A stretch of DNA of 41,352 nucleotides, taken from assembly GCF_020181035.1 (NCBI RefSeq), contig NZ_JAIQYY010000041.1:1-41352 (forward strand). Direction: 5' to 3'. The notes beneath the pieces were generated by a model. That model had not been told where the DNA came from. It worked only from the letters and a program-made list of their open reading frames with translations, and searched no databases. How positions within the stretch are numbered: the stretch's first letter is position 1; the number at the start of each line of letters is the position of its first letter. Below are positions 1 through 8,151 of the stretch, piece after piece. Position numbers and translations under genes: made by a program. The DNA is from Streptomyces sp. CoH27 (lineage in GTDB: Bacteria > Actinomycetota > Actinomycetes > Streptomycetales > Streptomycetaceae).

Positions 1-18
1 ATCGACTGGGGATCTCAG

Positions 19-360
19 TCATGCCGGGCCCGGAGGCCGGGAGCCCCATTGCGGGGCCACGAAGAAGGTAACGGGATCCGAGGCCACCGGCCCGAACACG
101 GCCGGCTCGGCGCGCAGCATCGCGATGTCGGCCAGGCAGTCACCGCCCAGCGTGGTCGCCAGAGCCAGGTCGAGCAGGATCTTGCCCGGATCGTGCACTG
201 CCCTGGGCTTGCGCCACGGCGCGAGAGCAGCGGACAGCGCCGCGTCCAGCCCGGCCCGGCGGGCCGTTTCGACCAACAGCACCCCGCCGGCCTGCCCAAC
301 CACCCCGCAGCCGCCGCCCGACATCAGCACACGCGGGTACGACCCGATACGCTTACTCAC
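19..360 (-). pseudogene. IS1380-family transposase, N-terminal fragment
   Basis: The first 95 or so residues read like the N-terminus of actinobacterial IS1380-type (DDE group 1) transposases: MSKRIGSYPRV, then a Gly-rich stretch, LLVETARRAGLDAAL and a segment ending in AMLRAEPAVFGPVASDP. From memory the full-length family is roughly 450 residues. Here the similarity stops after ASDP, and a short unrelated tail reaches a stop at 19-21, so the catalytic DDE core is absent. The start is GTG at 358-360. The fragment cannot transpose by itself and marks an old insertion. Family assignment is from memory of the N-terminal signature. Confidence 0.75.
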
Positions 361-475
361 CTGAGAAGTGCCTCCGGCGAACGCGTGAACAAGGGCCTAG
401 ACCAATCCTTATTCTCGCTGGTCAGAGGCATTTTTCGTATAGGTGATCACCTATCGGACAGTTCACCTCTTGGAG
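358..475. repeat. IS-end-like repeat, copy A (next to transposase start)
   Basis: This stretch lies directly upstream of the transposase start (which reads leftwards), where the terminal region of the element is expected. It shares several blocks in the same order and orientation with 1191-1310: GAGAAGTGCCTCCGG, then ATTCTCGCTGGTCAGA, then TGATCACCTA followed by CGGACAG. Both copies are preceded by a TACTCACC-like string. I infer it is the left end of the IS1380-type element; no outer inverted repeat could be confirmed. Confidence 0.6.
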
Positions 476-504
476 CTCGAGGTCAGCAGAGGGGAATGGG
501 TGGG

Positions 505-1143
505 ATGACGTTGCCAGGCTCTCAAGAAGCCACCACACGGGCCCGGCCGGTGTGGGTGCTCACCCCGCTGGAGAGCGTCGGGCCGTTGCAGTTCGGCATG
601 AGTATGGATGAGGCAGCGATGGCGCTGCCGAAGACCGCTGAGCTACGTCGGTTCCAAGCCGAGCCCTATTTTCCAGAGGTCGTGGGTATACAGCTGGGGC
701 TCAGCCCGGCGGAACCGACCGTCTACGAGTACTTCGACGGCTCCGGCCGACTGTTCTGCATTGCCATTGATGCCGTTCGCGGGCCGCAGGTGACACTGGA
801 CGGGGTGGAGCTGGTCGGTGGCAGCCCGGCTGAGCTGGAGGAATGGCTGTTCGATCTGCCCGACTCGATGGGCGGCGTGTCCTATGGGCCGCGTGGAAAC
901 CCCGGGATCAACGACCTGGGTCTGGTCCTGCGAGTGCAGAACGCCGCAAACGGACTGCTGACCCGGCCGGTGCTGGTAGGCCGCGACTACGCCGACCGCT
1001 GCACCGACGACTGGGAGGGTGCGATCCCAGAATGCGAATGGGTGGGCCACGTGTGGCCCCACCCGTCGTTCCCACAGGACCCCGTTTGGCCTCCAGCCGG
1101 GAATATGCCGACCTGGGCAGGACGTTGGTCGCCGCCGTTCTAA
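505..1143 (+). CDS. Hypothetical protein of the accessory segment
   Basis: This encodes a 212-residue protein whose family I do not recognise. It begins with a short leader, then the motif VGPLQFGMSMDEAAMALP, a central YFDGSGRLFCIAID segment, and a Trp- and Pro-rich C-terminus. It has no signal peptide or membrane segment and looks like a soluble cytoplasmic protein. I chose ATG 505 because AGAGGGG at 488-494 sits 10 bases upstream; ATG 496 is also in frame but too close to that site. An open frame continues back to position 49 but covers the antisense of the transposase and is not credible. The gene stands alone between two copies of the same IS-end-like repeat. Confidence 0.6.
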   Translation: MTLPGSQEATTRARPVWVLTPLESVGPLQFGMSMDEAAMALPKTAELRRFQAEPYFPEVVGIQLGLSPAEPTVYEYFDGSGRLFCIAIDAVRGPQVTLDGVELVGGSPAELEEWLFDLPDSMGGVSYGPRGNPGINDLGLVLRVQNAANGLLTRPVLVGRDYADRCTDDWEGAIPECEWVGHVWPHPSFPQDPVWPPAGNMPTWAGRWSPPF

Positions 1144-1190
1144 CGGCTCGGCCCGCTCGCGCGGCTGTGCAAGTCCGGGCGTCATGCCAG

Positions 1191-1310
1191 CTACTCACCC
1201 GAGAAGTGCCTCCGGCTGGTGCAGGAAGCAGGACCTCGGCAATCCTCATTCTCGCTGGTCAGACACTCTCTTCAGAGAGCTGATCACCTACCGGACAGCA
1301 CCTCGTGAAA
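1191..1310. repeat. IS-end-like repeat, copy B (solo)
   Basis: This is a diverged second copy of the repeat at 358-475, in the same orientation and about 835 bp away. It shares GAGAAGTGCCTCCGG, ATTCTCGCTGGTCAGA and TGATCACCTA plus CGGACAG. No transposase reading frame is attached, so it looks like an IS remnant. The rest of the gap between 1311 and 1433 shows nothing I can assign. Confidence 0.55.
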
Positions 1311-1433
1311 GCGCGAGGCTAGGGCCTTGTGGGAAGGCGACGCCCGTGCCCGTCTCGTTCACACCTACGTTGTTGCCCCGAGAAGTCGGTGAGGTTAGGC
1401 ACTTGCGTATGTCCACCAGCGATCCACGAAATG

Positions 1434-2246
1434 TCAGCCCTGAACCGAGATCGAGAAGGGTTGAGGGGTCCCTTCTTCGTACTTCATCCCTTCCTGATAC
1501 ATATCGAGGACGCTATCGGGGCCCTCGACTTCGAGGGCGATATCGACTGTCTTCCCTTCAGGCAATCCTTGCAGGACGAGCGTCGCGGTGTTCACAGCCC
1601 CAGAACCTCTTCGACTCCCAAGCGCAAGCCCCGATCCACAGTTACCAACCGCGTTTCGGGTGTAGTACGTCACCCCTTCGGGGACGTCCTTGATGGAAAT
1701 CGTGACGGTATCGGGGTCGAACTTGCTGGAATCAACTTCCCAGCGTGGATCGTTTGTATTGATGACTTCGAATGTCACTGGAACAATCGACTTTCCAGGA
1801 AGAGCCCTCAGTCCGCACGTGTCGTCGCTTTGGGTGGGCTGACCAACCGTTGCGGTTACCTTCCCCCGAGAACGGTAGACGGTTTTATCGCCCCCGAGGT
1901 TGGTCCAAGTCCCCTGTATGTCGAAGTTGACTGTCTTGGCCTCTGGTGCTTTGGCGTCACCGACAGCAGAACTCTGCGGGTCGTCAGTTTCCCCTGAAAC
2001 GGACGACTGGTCGTTCGCCTTGGTCCCGCCATCGCTGCCGGCCCACTGCGTGACTCCGTAGCCACCGAGGACGACAACAAGGAGGGCGAACGCTCCTAAG
2101 CCGATGCGGATGTTGCGCTTCTTGCTGTTGTCGATCTTGCCGATGCTGCCAGCAGCGATGCCCCCGCCGTTGGCAGTGATGGCCGTGTTACCGGCAGCGT
2201 CGTACGGTCTGGCATTCGGGCCTGCGGTAGCGCCGGGTACGGTCAG
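1434..2246 (-). CDS. Membrane-anchored protein with extracellular domain, probable CTG start
   Basis: Reading the minus strand in one frame gives about 270 residues: a Gly/Asn/Ala-rich N-terminus (PYDAAGNTAITANGGG, then GSIGKIDNSKKRNIRIG), one hydrophobic helix (LGAFALLVVVLGGYGV, around residues 50-65), an acidic Ser-rich linker, and a β-type domain ending in PFSISVQG. This looks like a type II single-pass protein with an outer domain; I know no function. There is no ATG, GTG or TTG in frame between the stop at 2403-2405 and the membrane segment. CTG 2246-2244 overlaps the stop of the upstream gene (CTGA), exactly where a GTGA overlap would be normal, so I take CTG as the start. A shorter protein from GTG 1778 would lose the membrane segment. 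Leu codon 2099-2097 is TTA, the rare bldA-read codon. Confidence 0.6.
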   Translation of the reverse strand: MTVPGATAGPNARPYDAAGNTAITANGGGIAAGSIGKIDNSKKRNIRIGLGAFALLVVVLGGYGVTQWAGSDGGTKANDQSSVSGETDDPQSSAVGDAKAPEAKTVNFDIQGTWTNLGGDKTVYRSRGKVTATVGQPTQSDDTCGLRALPGKSIVPVTFEVINTNDPRWEVDSSKFDPDTVTISIKDVPEGVTYYTRNAVGNCGSGLALGSRRGSGAVNTATLVLQGLPEGKTVDIALEVEGPDSVLDMYQEGMKYEEGTPQPFSISVQG

Positions 2247-2716
2247 CCCTGATCCGGACCCGGCTGCTGAGGGTTTCCAGTGGACCCGAGCGTCACGTTC
2301 CCCATCGTCAGAGCGGCTGCCGAACCGCCCTCGGCGCGGATGTCCACGTTCCCGCCGATGGCCTGCCCTTCACTCGACGCCGACACTCCGCCTCCGGAAC
2401 CGCTACTGACCTGAAGCTCCTTGACCAGCTTCTCCAACGCTTGGGCAAAGGCCCCGTCTCGTTCGGCGGCGTCCTCCAGGGAGTCCGCCAGCCGCCGCCG
2501 CGTCCGCTCCGAGGGCTCCGTCTGCCCGGCCTCGGCCTCCTCGCGGGCCCGCTCCAGCGCAGGGTCCTGCCCGAGTTTGCGGCTGACCAGGTCGTGCAGT
2601 CGGTCCATTCCGGTGTCCAGGCCGCGGTCGATCTCCGCATCGGCGCGACCTGCCACCCGGCGGCCCTTGGCCATCAGCCAGGCGAACACGTATCCAACCG
2701 CGATTTCCACACCCAT
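2243..2716 (-). CDS. Hypothetical membrane-associated helical protein, upstream partner of the CTG-start gene
   Basis: The product has 157 residues: a short hydrophobic N-terminus (MGVEIAVGYVFAWLMA), then a charged helical region (GRADAEIDRGLDTGMDRLHDLVSRK and an Arg/Glu-rich stretch) and a Gly/Ser/Asn-rich tail (GGNVDIRAEGGSAAA). It is probably held at the inner face of the membrane; the family is typical of Streptomyces and of unknown function. ATG 2716 is preceded by AGGAGG with a 7-base spacer, a near-perfect ribosome site. The open frame runs further upstream to 3091, but that part has low-complexity composition and no ribosome site, so I exclude it. The stop overlaps the start of the next gene, so the two are probably one operon and translationally coupled. 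Confidence 0.65.
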   Translation of the reverse strand: MGVEIAVGYVFAWLMAKGRRVAGRADAEIDRGLDTGMDRLHDLVSRKLGQDPALERAREEAEAGQTEPSERTRRRLADSLEDAAERDGAFAQALEKLVKELQVSSGSGGGVSASSEGQAIGGNVDIRAEGGSAAALTMGNVTLGSTGNPQQPGPDQG

Positions 2717-3359
2717 CACCGCAACCTCCTGAAAACCGCCGTGCCATTGTCGATACGCCCGTTCCGACGGCCTGCACTCCCGCAAGCCCGCCACGGCATG
2801 ACGAACAACGTCAACTCCCCTTCCGGTACACTGTTCTGCCCCTGTCAGAGACGGTCTCGCGAGCACAATCCGGTTGGACACGGAAGCAGGACGCGGCGCA
2901 TTGGCCCCCTCGGGCGCCGAGGACTCGGACTGCTCCTGACCTTCAGCCAGACGTTCGACCGATACGGGAAACACCCAGCGCGCGCCCAGGCTCAGACACT
3001 CCTGCGTCGCACATCCCGTGAGCCGACCAACAACCGTGCTATCGGCTGCCAAGTCCGAAGTGGTCCTTGACTCCGTCGTCCTTGCATCCATGACCCCGTG
3101 GTCTCCGTCTCCTACTCGTGAAGTTTCCCTGCGGACAGCCCGACGGCCGTCATCCGCACATGCCTCTGCCTGCCCTCCCTGGGCCGGTAGAGCAGCCGCA
3201 TCACGGCAGCGCGCGACAATTCCGACGCACCCCGCCTCGACCTCGGCTGCTCAGCGGAGCGATTGACCTTGAGCATCGGAGACGGCGAGGGTTGTTCGCC
3301 ACTCTGCGAGAGCAGCCATAATCAACCAATCAATCTGAACTCCGGGGAGGTGGGCAGAG
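2717..3359. other. Intergenic region between divergent genes
   Basis: About 640 bp separate the minus-strand pair from the STAND ATPase gene. Open frames exist on both strands, but none has a convincing ribosome site or recognisable protein. The promoters of both flanking genes must lie here; I could not single out a convincing -35/-10 pair. Confidence 0.4.
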
Positions 3360-5948
3360 TTGGCAGGCAGGCCGGGGCGTCGGGAACAGCCGCTCGATCC
3401 ACATGCGGGTCCACTGGAACGCTTCGCGCTGGGGTTGCGCTCACTCCGTGAGGGGGCCGGACTCACCTACTCGGAGATGGCCGATTCGGCTCATTTCTCT
3501 CCCAGTACCCTGTCTCAGGCCGCCGCTGGGCAGCGGCTGCCCACCCGAGAGGTACTCCGTGCCTACGTCCGCGCCTGTGGCGGGGATTCACACTCGTGGG
3601 ACGAGCGCTGGGAGCAGGTGCGGCGTGACCTGCACGAGTCTGAGACGCAAGGGACTGCCGCCCATGTCATCCCGCATGGCTTCGGTGACGTGGAAGGCAC
3701 CAGTTTCGTGGGCCGCGAATCTGAGCTGGCCGCCGGTGGTGACCTGCTGGAGCGATGCCGGCTGGTCACGCTGGTCGGGATCGGCGGTGTGGGTAAGACG
3801 CGGTTGGCCAAGCGAATCGTCCGTGAGGTGGCCGAGCGATTCACGGATGGTACGTACTGTGCGGAGCTGGCCGACCTCGGCAGCGACCAAGCCGTCGTCG
3901 AGGCGGTCGCCTCCGCAGTTGGCGTGGTTGCCGGGGCGAGGCAGGACCCCTTGTCCGCGCTTGCCGGGGCGCTGCGGGGACGTAGTGTCCTTCTCCTCCT
4001 CGACAACTGTGAGCATGTGCTGGACGGATGCGTGAGCACCGTCCGTGACTTGCTTGCGCTCTTGCCGGAACTGCGCGTCCTCGCCACCAGTCGGCAGCCC
4101 CTCGCTATCGGTGCCGAGCATGTGCTGCAGGTGAGACCGTTGGGCCTGCCTACCTTGGTGAATGGGCGCCTGTACGAGACAGGCGCCGTGGACGAGGGGC
4201 CCGTGACCTCACCGGCCATGGCCCTCTTCGTGGACCGTGCCGAGGCTGCCGCCCCCGGTTTCCGGGGCACCGAGGTGAACCGGCACACCGTTGCTCGTGT
4301 GTGCCAGAGGCTGGACGGCCTGCCCCTCGCCTTGGAGATCGCCGCACGAAGGCTGCGCACCCTGACCGTCGACGAGCTTCTGGAACGGCTCGACCAGCGG
4401 TTCCGCCTGCTCGGCCCCGGCGGCGGCGACCGCGCAGCGCACCCTCGCCATCAGGCGTTGCGCGCACTCTTCGACTGGAGCTACGAGTTGTGCACCGAGG
4501 CCGAGCGAACGGCCTGGCAGCAGCTGTCGCTGTGTTCCGGCGGTGTGCTGCTTACCGATGCCGAGCAACTCTGCGGACGTGCCGAAGAGGGCGAAGTGCT
4601 CGATGCCGCCGTAACCGATGACGCGTTCGAAGCCTTGGCCGGGCTCGTGGACAAGTCACTCCTCACCAGGGTCGAGACAGGCGGTCGCACCCGCCTGCAC
4701 ATGCTCGAAACCGTTCGTGCATACGGGCAGGAACGCCTGGCGGAGAGCGGTCGAGCGCAGCTCGCCCTGCGTCGCCATCGTGCGTGGTATCTCAATCTTG
4801 CCGCACAGGCCGGAATCGCTTACGGCTCCTCTGCACAGGCCGAGTGGCTGCGTCGCCTGCGCGCCGAACACCCCAACCTGCGGCAGATCGTCACCGCACC
4901 GCCGCCGACCGGTGAGCCCGCGGAGGCCGTGCTACGCGCGTCCCTCGGCTTCTGGCTGCACTGTCTGACATCGGCCAATGTGGGCGAGGGCGCACACTGG
5001 ATGCGAACGATCCTCGAACGGCACCCGCAGCCCCCCTCCCCCGAGACCACCGCCGCATGGTGCCAAGCCGCATGGGTGGCCGGCTTCTTGCTGCTCCTCC
5101 ACGGAGACCACAACGGCACCCACGAGGTGATCAACCGCAGCGAACAGGCCCTGGCCAACATACCCGCCGCTTCCGGCACTGCAGACCCCTCGGCTTACCG
5201 GGCGACCAGGGCCGAACTCACCGCTGCGTTTCTACAGCTGCGGAGCTTGGCTGCACTGGTCACCGGTGACACGGAGACCGCAGCACGGCACGCGAACTCT
5301 TCCCTGGCAACCGGGCATTGGTCCGCTCCGCTGTTGACACAGCAGCAGTGCATTGCCCAACTCGGCTTCGCCGCCGTTCTCCAGGGTGAGCGCACTCGCT
5401 CCACCACCCTGCTCGAAAAGGCCCTGGCGATGTCCGAGGCCCAAGGAAACACGTGGCACCAGTGCTACCTGCTATGGGCCCTCGCCGTCGACTACGGTGA
5501 AGCCGGGCAGCCGGAGATCGCCCTGCAACTCCTCCACCGTGCGCTCCGGCACACTAGGAAGATCGACGAACACCTGGGAGAAGCAACCCTCAGCGAGACT
5601 CTGGCCTGGGTGCTCTCCTTCTATGGCGACGCACGCTCGGCGGCGGTCTTGCTGGGAGCCGTGGACCGCGTGTGGCACCCGTCCGGCACTCCGCGGCTCT
5701 TCGGCTTCGCCCTCCTGACCGCCCACCGGGAACGCGGTCTCGAAAATGCCTGTAGGTCACTCGGCGAAATCGAGTACACCCGTGCGTACCAGGAAGGCCA
5801 GCGCCTCGGTCTACGCCACGCGCTGGAGAGGGCGATCCGAGACAATGAGCATTTCCACCACGGCGCTGATCCAGGGACGGCACATCGTGATGACTCGAAG
5901 AGAACAGAGCCGGGCACACAAGAGTGGGGCGGCGACTATGCCCCCTGA
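3360..5948 (+). CDS. HTH (XRE-type) plus NB-ARC STAND ATPase with helical-repeat C-terminus
   Basis: The product has 862 residues. An XRE-type HTH lies near residues 20-75 (GAGLTYSEMA, then FSPSTLSQAAAGQRLP and LRAYVRACGG). After FVGRE at 116-120 comes an NB-ARC/AfsR-like ATPase with Walker A GIGGVGKT at 140-147, Walker B LLLLDN at 211-216 and the ATSRQPL sensor motif. The last 400 residues are Ala/Leu-rich helices like TPR repeats. STAND proteins of this type are signal-dependent switches; in Streptomyces they are mostly annotated as regulators of the AfsR/LuxR-like class, and related NB-ARC proteins also act in phage defence. No effector domain other than the HTH is visible. The start is TTG 3360 with GGGGAGG nine bases upstream. 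It is a single-gene unit in the accessory segment. Whether it regulates or defends is unknown. Confidence 0.8.
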   Translation: MAGRPGRREQPLDPHAGPLERFALGLRSLREGAGLTYSEMADSAHFSPSTLSQAAAGQRLPTREVLRAYVRACGGDSHSWDERWEQVRRDLHESETQGTAAHVIPHGFGDVEGTSFVGRESELAAGGDLLERCRLVTLVGIGGVGKTRLAKRIVREVAERFTDGTYCAELADLGSDQAVVEAVASAVGVVAGARQDPLSALAGALRGRSVLLLLDNCEHVLDGCVSTVRDLLALLPELRVLATSRQPLAIGAEHVLQVRPLGLPTLVNGRLYETGAVDEGPVTSPAMALFVDRAEAAAPGFRGTEVNRHTVARVCQRLDGLPLALEIAARRLRTLTVDELLERLDQRFRLLGPGGGDRAAHPRHQALRALFDWSYELCTEAERTAWQQLSLCSGGVLLTDAEQLCGRAEEGEVLDAAVTDDAFEALAGLVDKSLLTRVETGGRTRLHMLETVRAYGQERLAESGRAQLALRRHRAWYLNLAAQAGIAYGSSAQAEWLRRLRAEHPNLRQIVTAPPPTGEPAEAVLRASLGFWLHCLTSANVGEGAHWMRTILERHPQPPSPETTAAWCQAAWVAGFLLLLHGDHNGTHEVINRSEQALANIPAASGTADPSAYRATRAELTAAFLQLRSLAALVTGDTETAARHANSSLATGHWSAPLLTQQQCIAQLGFAAVLQGERTRSTTLLEKALAMSEAQGNTWHQCYLLWALAVDYGEAGQPEIALQLLHRALRHTRKIDEHLGEATLSETLAWVLSFYGDARSAAVLLGAVDRVWHPSGTPRLFGFALLTAHRERGLENACRSLGEIEYTRAYQEGQRLGLRHALERAIRDNEHFHHGADPGTAHRDDSKRTEPGTQEWGGDYAP

Positions 5949-6008
5949 GGGGCGATGGCGCCCGTCGGTCCGACTCCCACCTCACCCGCTCGGCTGACGG
6001 GATCTGGA

Positions 6009-6194
6009 GTGCCGAAAGTGCGGACCGAGGCGGAAGTGGCTGAGGCCTTGGACATGCCGCTGCACACGTGGCGGTGAAAGCAGTGGGCGACGTTCAGAGC
6101 GTGCGTGACCCGGGTCGATGCGAGCGAAGGCCGTCTGTTCCTGCACGACGCAGAGCACGCTGACGCCCCTCCCAGCCGTTGCTCGGCGCTGTGA
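6009..6194 (+). pseudogene. Excisionase/HTH-like small gene interrupted by an in-frame stop
   Basis: From GTG 6009 the frame reads VPKVRTEAEVAEALDMPLH, then TWR and a TGA at 6075-6077. The same frame continues KQWATFRACVTRVDASEGR and LFLHDAEHADAPPSR to a stop at 6192-6194. The two halves together look like one small winged-helix protein of about 60 residues: EVAEAL..PLHTW resembles a recognition helix, and RVDASEGRLFLHDAE resembles the wing strand of MerR/excisionase-like proteins. Such proteins are common in integrative elements. The family call is an inference from pattern only; the interruption itself is plain in the sequence. Confidence 0.4.
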
Positions 6195-6631
6195 CTCCGG
6201 GGCCCAGGCGATTGGCGACTTTCCGCGTGTAGTCGGAGAGGGCCCTGCGACGTCTTGGACTCGGTCGGGTGGGCAGGCGATGGCCGTGCTGACGTGCACG
6301 AGCTTGTCGCTCGCTTCCCACTCTCGCCAGCGTTGTTCCGCCTTCTTCTGGTCGGCGATCGCGTTGCGGGTGCTGTGCTCGATGCAGGCGACGTCCAGCC
6401 GGTCGGCGAGATCGGTGAGGGCCTGGGCGAGCGCCTGGGGGTGCAGCTCCGGGAGTCGTGTTGTGCATTCTGGTGCCGAACTCGATTGCCGAGAGCACCT
6501 TCGTGTGTGCTCCGAAGGTGCCTGGCGGTAGCTGGTCTCGACCTTGGCAGCGGCTACATCCTTCCTTGGCACGGACCGCCGAGGCCCGCATCGCGAGTGG
6601 CTCGATGGATGGTGGATAGTCAAGCAAAAGG
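6195..6631 (-). pseudogene. Decayed coding remnant up to the tdk junction
   Basis: No intact gene is present. On the minus strand one frame gives a coding-like helical stretch (LPELHPQALAQALTDLADR, then ACIEHSTRNAIADQKKAEQ and RWREWEASDKLVHVS, roughly 6270-6455). A second frame just upstream gives KVLSAIEFGTRMHNTT (about 6465-6515). They look like neighbouring parts of one protein separated by a frameshift near 6455-6468. I cannot name the family. The segment ends at about 6631, where thymidine kinase sequence begins. Confidence 0.3.
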
Positions 6632-7234
6632 ACGCTGGCTCTGCAGATCGAGCACAACCGCTCCGCGCGGGGCCTCGTCGGGATGATCTTCACCCGGAGC
6701 GACCGCGCGGGCGAGGGCAAGCTGTCCTCGCGGCTCGGCCTGGTCACCGACGCCGTGGAGGTCGCGGACGACCAGGATCTGTACGCCTACCTCGTGGAGC
6801 ACCTCTCCCAGGGCCGCCGGGCCGACTATGTGATCGCGGACGAGGCGCAGTTCCTCGCACCCGAGCAGATCGACCAGCTCGCGCGCGTGGTGGACGATCT
6901 CGGCCTGGACGTGTACGCCTTCGGGATCACCACGGACTTCCGCTCCAAGCTCTTCCCCGGCTCCCAGCGGCTGGTCGAGCTTGCCGACCGCATCGAGGTG
7001 CTCCAGGTGGAGGCGCTGTGCTGGTGCGGCGCCCGCGCCACGCACAACGCCCGCACGGTCGGCGGCGAGATGGTGGTCGAGGGCGCCCAGGTCGTCGTCG
7101 GCGACGTCGACCAGTCCACCGGCGAGGTCGGCTACGAGGTGCTGTGCCGCCGCCACCACCGGCGCCGGATGACCGCCGCATCGGCCCGCGCGGCGGCCCT
7201 GTCCCCGGACGTCCTGCCGGTCTCGGCCGACTGA
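6632..7234 (+). pseudogene. tdk: Thymidine kinase, 5'-truncated (P-loop lost)
   Basis: From 6632 the frame reads TLALQIEHNRSARGLVG, then the rest of a typical class II (Zn) thymidine kinase: FTRSDRAGEGKLSSRLGLV, the DEAQF motif with the catalytic Glu, FGITTDFRSKLFPGSQRL, the zinc-site pieces LCWCGARATHNAR and LCRRHH, and the usual tail LSPDVLPVSA. The family normally begins with about 17 residues ending in a GTMDCGKST-like P-loop. Here the codons before TLALQ read S-S-K-R and then TAG at 6617-6619. The first available start is ATG 6683, well inside the gene. Any product would lack the ATP-binding loop, so the salvage enzyme is almost certainly inactive. Its 3' end lies in an 18-bp repeat array. 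Confidence 0.85.
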
Positions 7235-7319
7235 AGCCCCAGAGCCGGCTGAAGCCCCGGAGCCGGCTGAAGCCCCAGTGCCGGCTGAATCTCCAGGGCC
7301 AACTGAGTCCCAGCGCTCA
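7231..7319. repeat. 18-bp tandem repeat between tdk and the VOC gene
   Basis: Units begin at 7231, 7249, 7267, 7285 and 7303. The first three are near identical (CTGAAGCCCC followed by AGAGCCGG or a one-base variant) and the last two are degenerate. Because 18 is a multiple of three, each unit places a TGA in the tdk frame; the actual tdk stop is the first. The array fills the whole space up to the stop of the convergent VOC gene. Confidence 0.8.
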
Positions 7320-8108
7320 GCGCGGGTCCTGGAGCACCGAGAACACCGCGCCCTCCGGGTCCGCCACCGTCGCCACGCGCCCGTGCGGGCTGTCGTGCGC
7401 CTGCCGGACGACCCGGCCGCCCAGCTCCGTCACCTGGCGCAGCGTCAGCTCGGCGTCGGCGACTTCGAAGTACGTCTGCCAGTGCGGCCCCCGGTCCCGG
7501 GGCAGGCCGTGGCCCACGCCGTGCAGCCCGGCGACCGGACGGCCGTCGAGGTGCAGGGTCATGTAGTCGAAGTCGGCGGACACCACCGGCTCCGCCTCGT
7601 AGCCGAACACGGTCGTGTAGAACTTGGCGACGCTCTCCGTCTCGAACGTCACCAGCTCGTTCCAGGCCGGCGTCCCGGGCACACCGGTGATCGCGGTGCC
7701 GAGGTGCGCCGAGCCCTGCCAGATCCCGAACACCGCACCGGAGGGGTCGGCGGCGATGGCCATCCGCCCGGCCTCGGCGGCGTCCAGCGGGCCGACCGCC
7801 ACCGTGCCGCCGCACTCCCGTACCGTGTCCGCCGTACTGTCCACGTCGTCCGAGGCGAAGTACGGCGTCCAGGCGATCGGCAGTCGGCGGTCCGGCGGCA
7901 GCTGGCCCATACCGGCCACCTCCTGCCCGTCGAGCAGCGCCCGCACATACGGGCCGAGCTGCTGTGGGCCCGGCCGGAACTCCCAGCCGAACAGCTCGCC
8001 GTAGAACTCCTCGGTGGCGGTCAGCCCGTGCGCCATCAGACTCACCCAGCAGGGCGTGCCGGGCGCGCGCCGCGCGCGCGGACCGGCCGACTCCCGTGCC
8101 TCGGTCAT
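7317..8108 (-). CDS. VOC (glyoxalase/bleomycin-resistance fold) family protein
   Basis: The product has 263 residues formed from two similar VOC modules, about residues 18-130 (GTPCWVSLMAHGLTATEEFY through DPSGAVFGIWQ) and 145-262 (GTPAWNELVTFETESVAKFY through DPEGAVFSVLQ). The repeated βαβββ pattern, and the closing DP.GAVF motif in both halves, are the family signature. Members bind a metal ion and act as dioxygenases, isomerases or binding proteins; the substrate cannot be read here. Many Streptomyces paralogs are annotated only as hydroxylases or glyoxalases. ATG 8108 is followed by a short disordered lead-in. The gene is convergent with the tdk remnant and divergent from the sulfurtransferase gene. 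Confidence 0.85.
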   Translation of the reverse strand: MTEARESAGPRARRAPGTPCWVSLMAHGLTATEEFYGELFGWEFRPGPQQLGPYVRALLDGQEVAGMGQLPPDRRLPIAWTPYFASDDVDSTADTVRECGGTVAVGPLDAAEAGRMAIAADPSGAVFGIWQGSAHLGTAITGVPGTPAWNELVTFETESVAKFYTTVFGYEAEPVVSADFDYMTLHLDGRPVAGLHGVGHGLPRDRGPHWQTYFEVADAELTLRQVTELGGRVVRQAHDSPHGRVATVADPEGAVFSVLQDPR

Positions 8109-8151
8109 CGATCACTCTCTCCCCGGCCCCCTCACGGTGGCCGTGTCGCTT

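Noticed and set aside
49..504. N-terminal extension of the orphan gene to position 49
   Set aside because: This part is antisense to the transposase fragment and crosses the IS-end repeat; the ribosome site supports 505.
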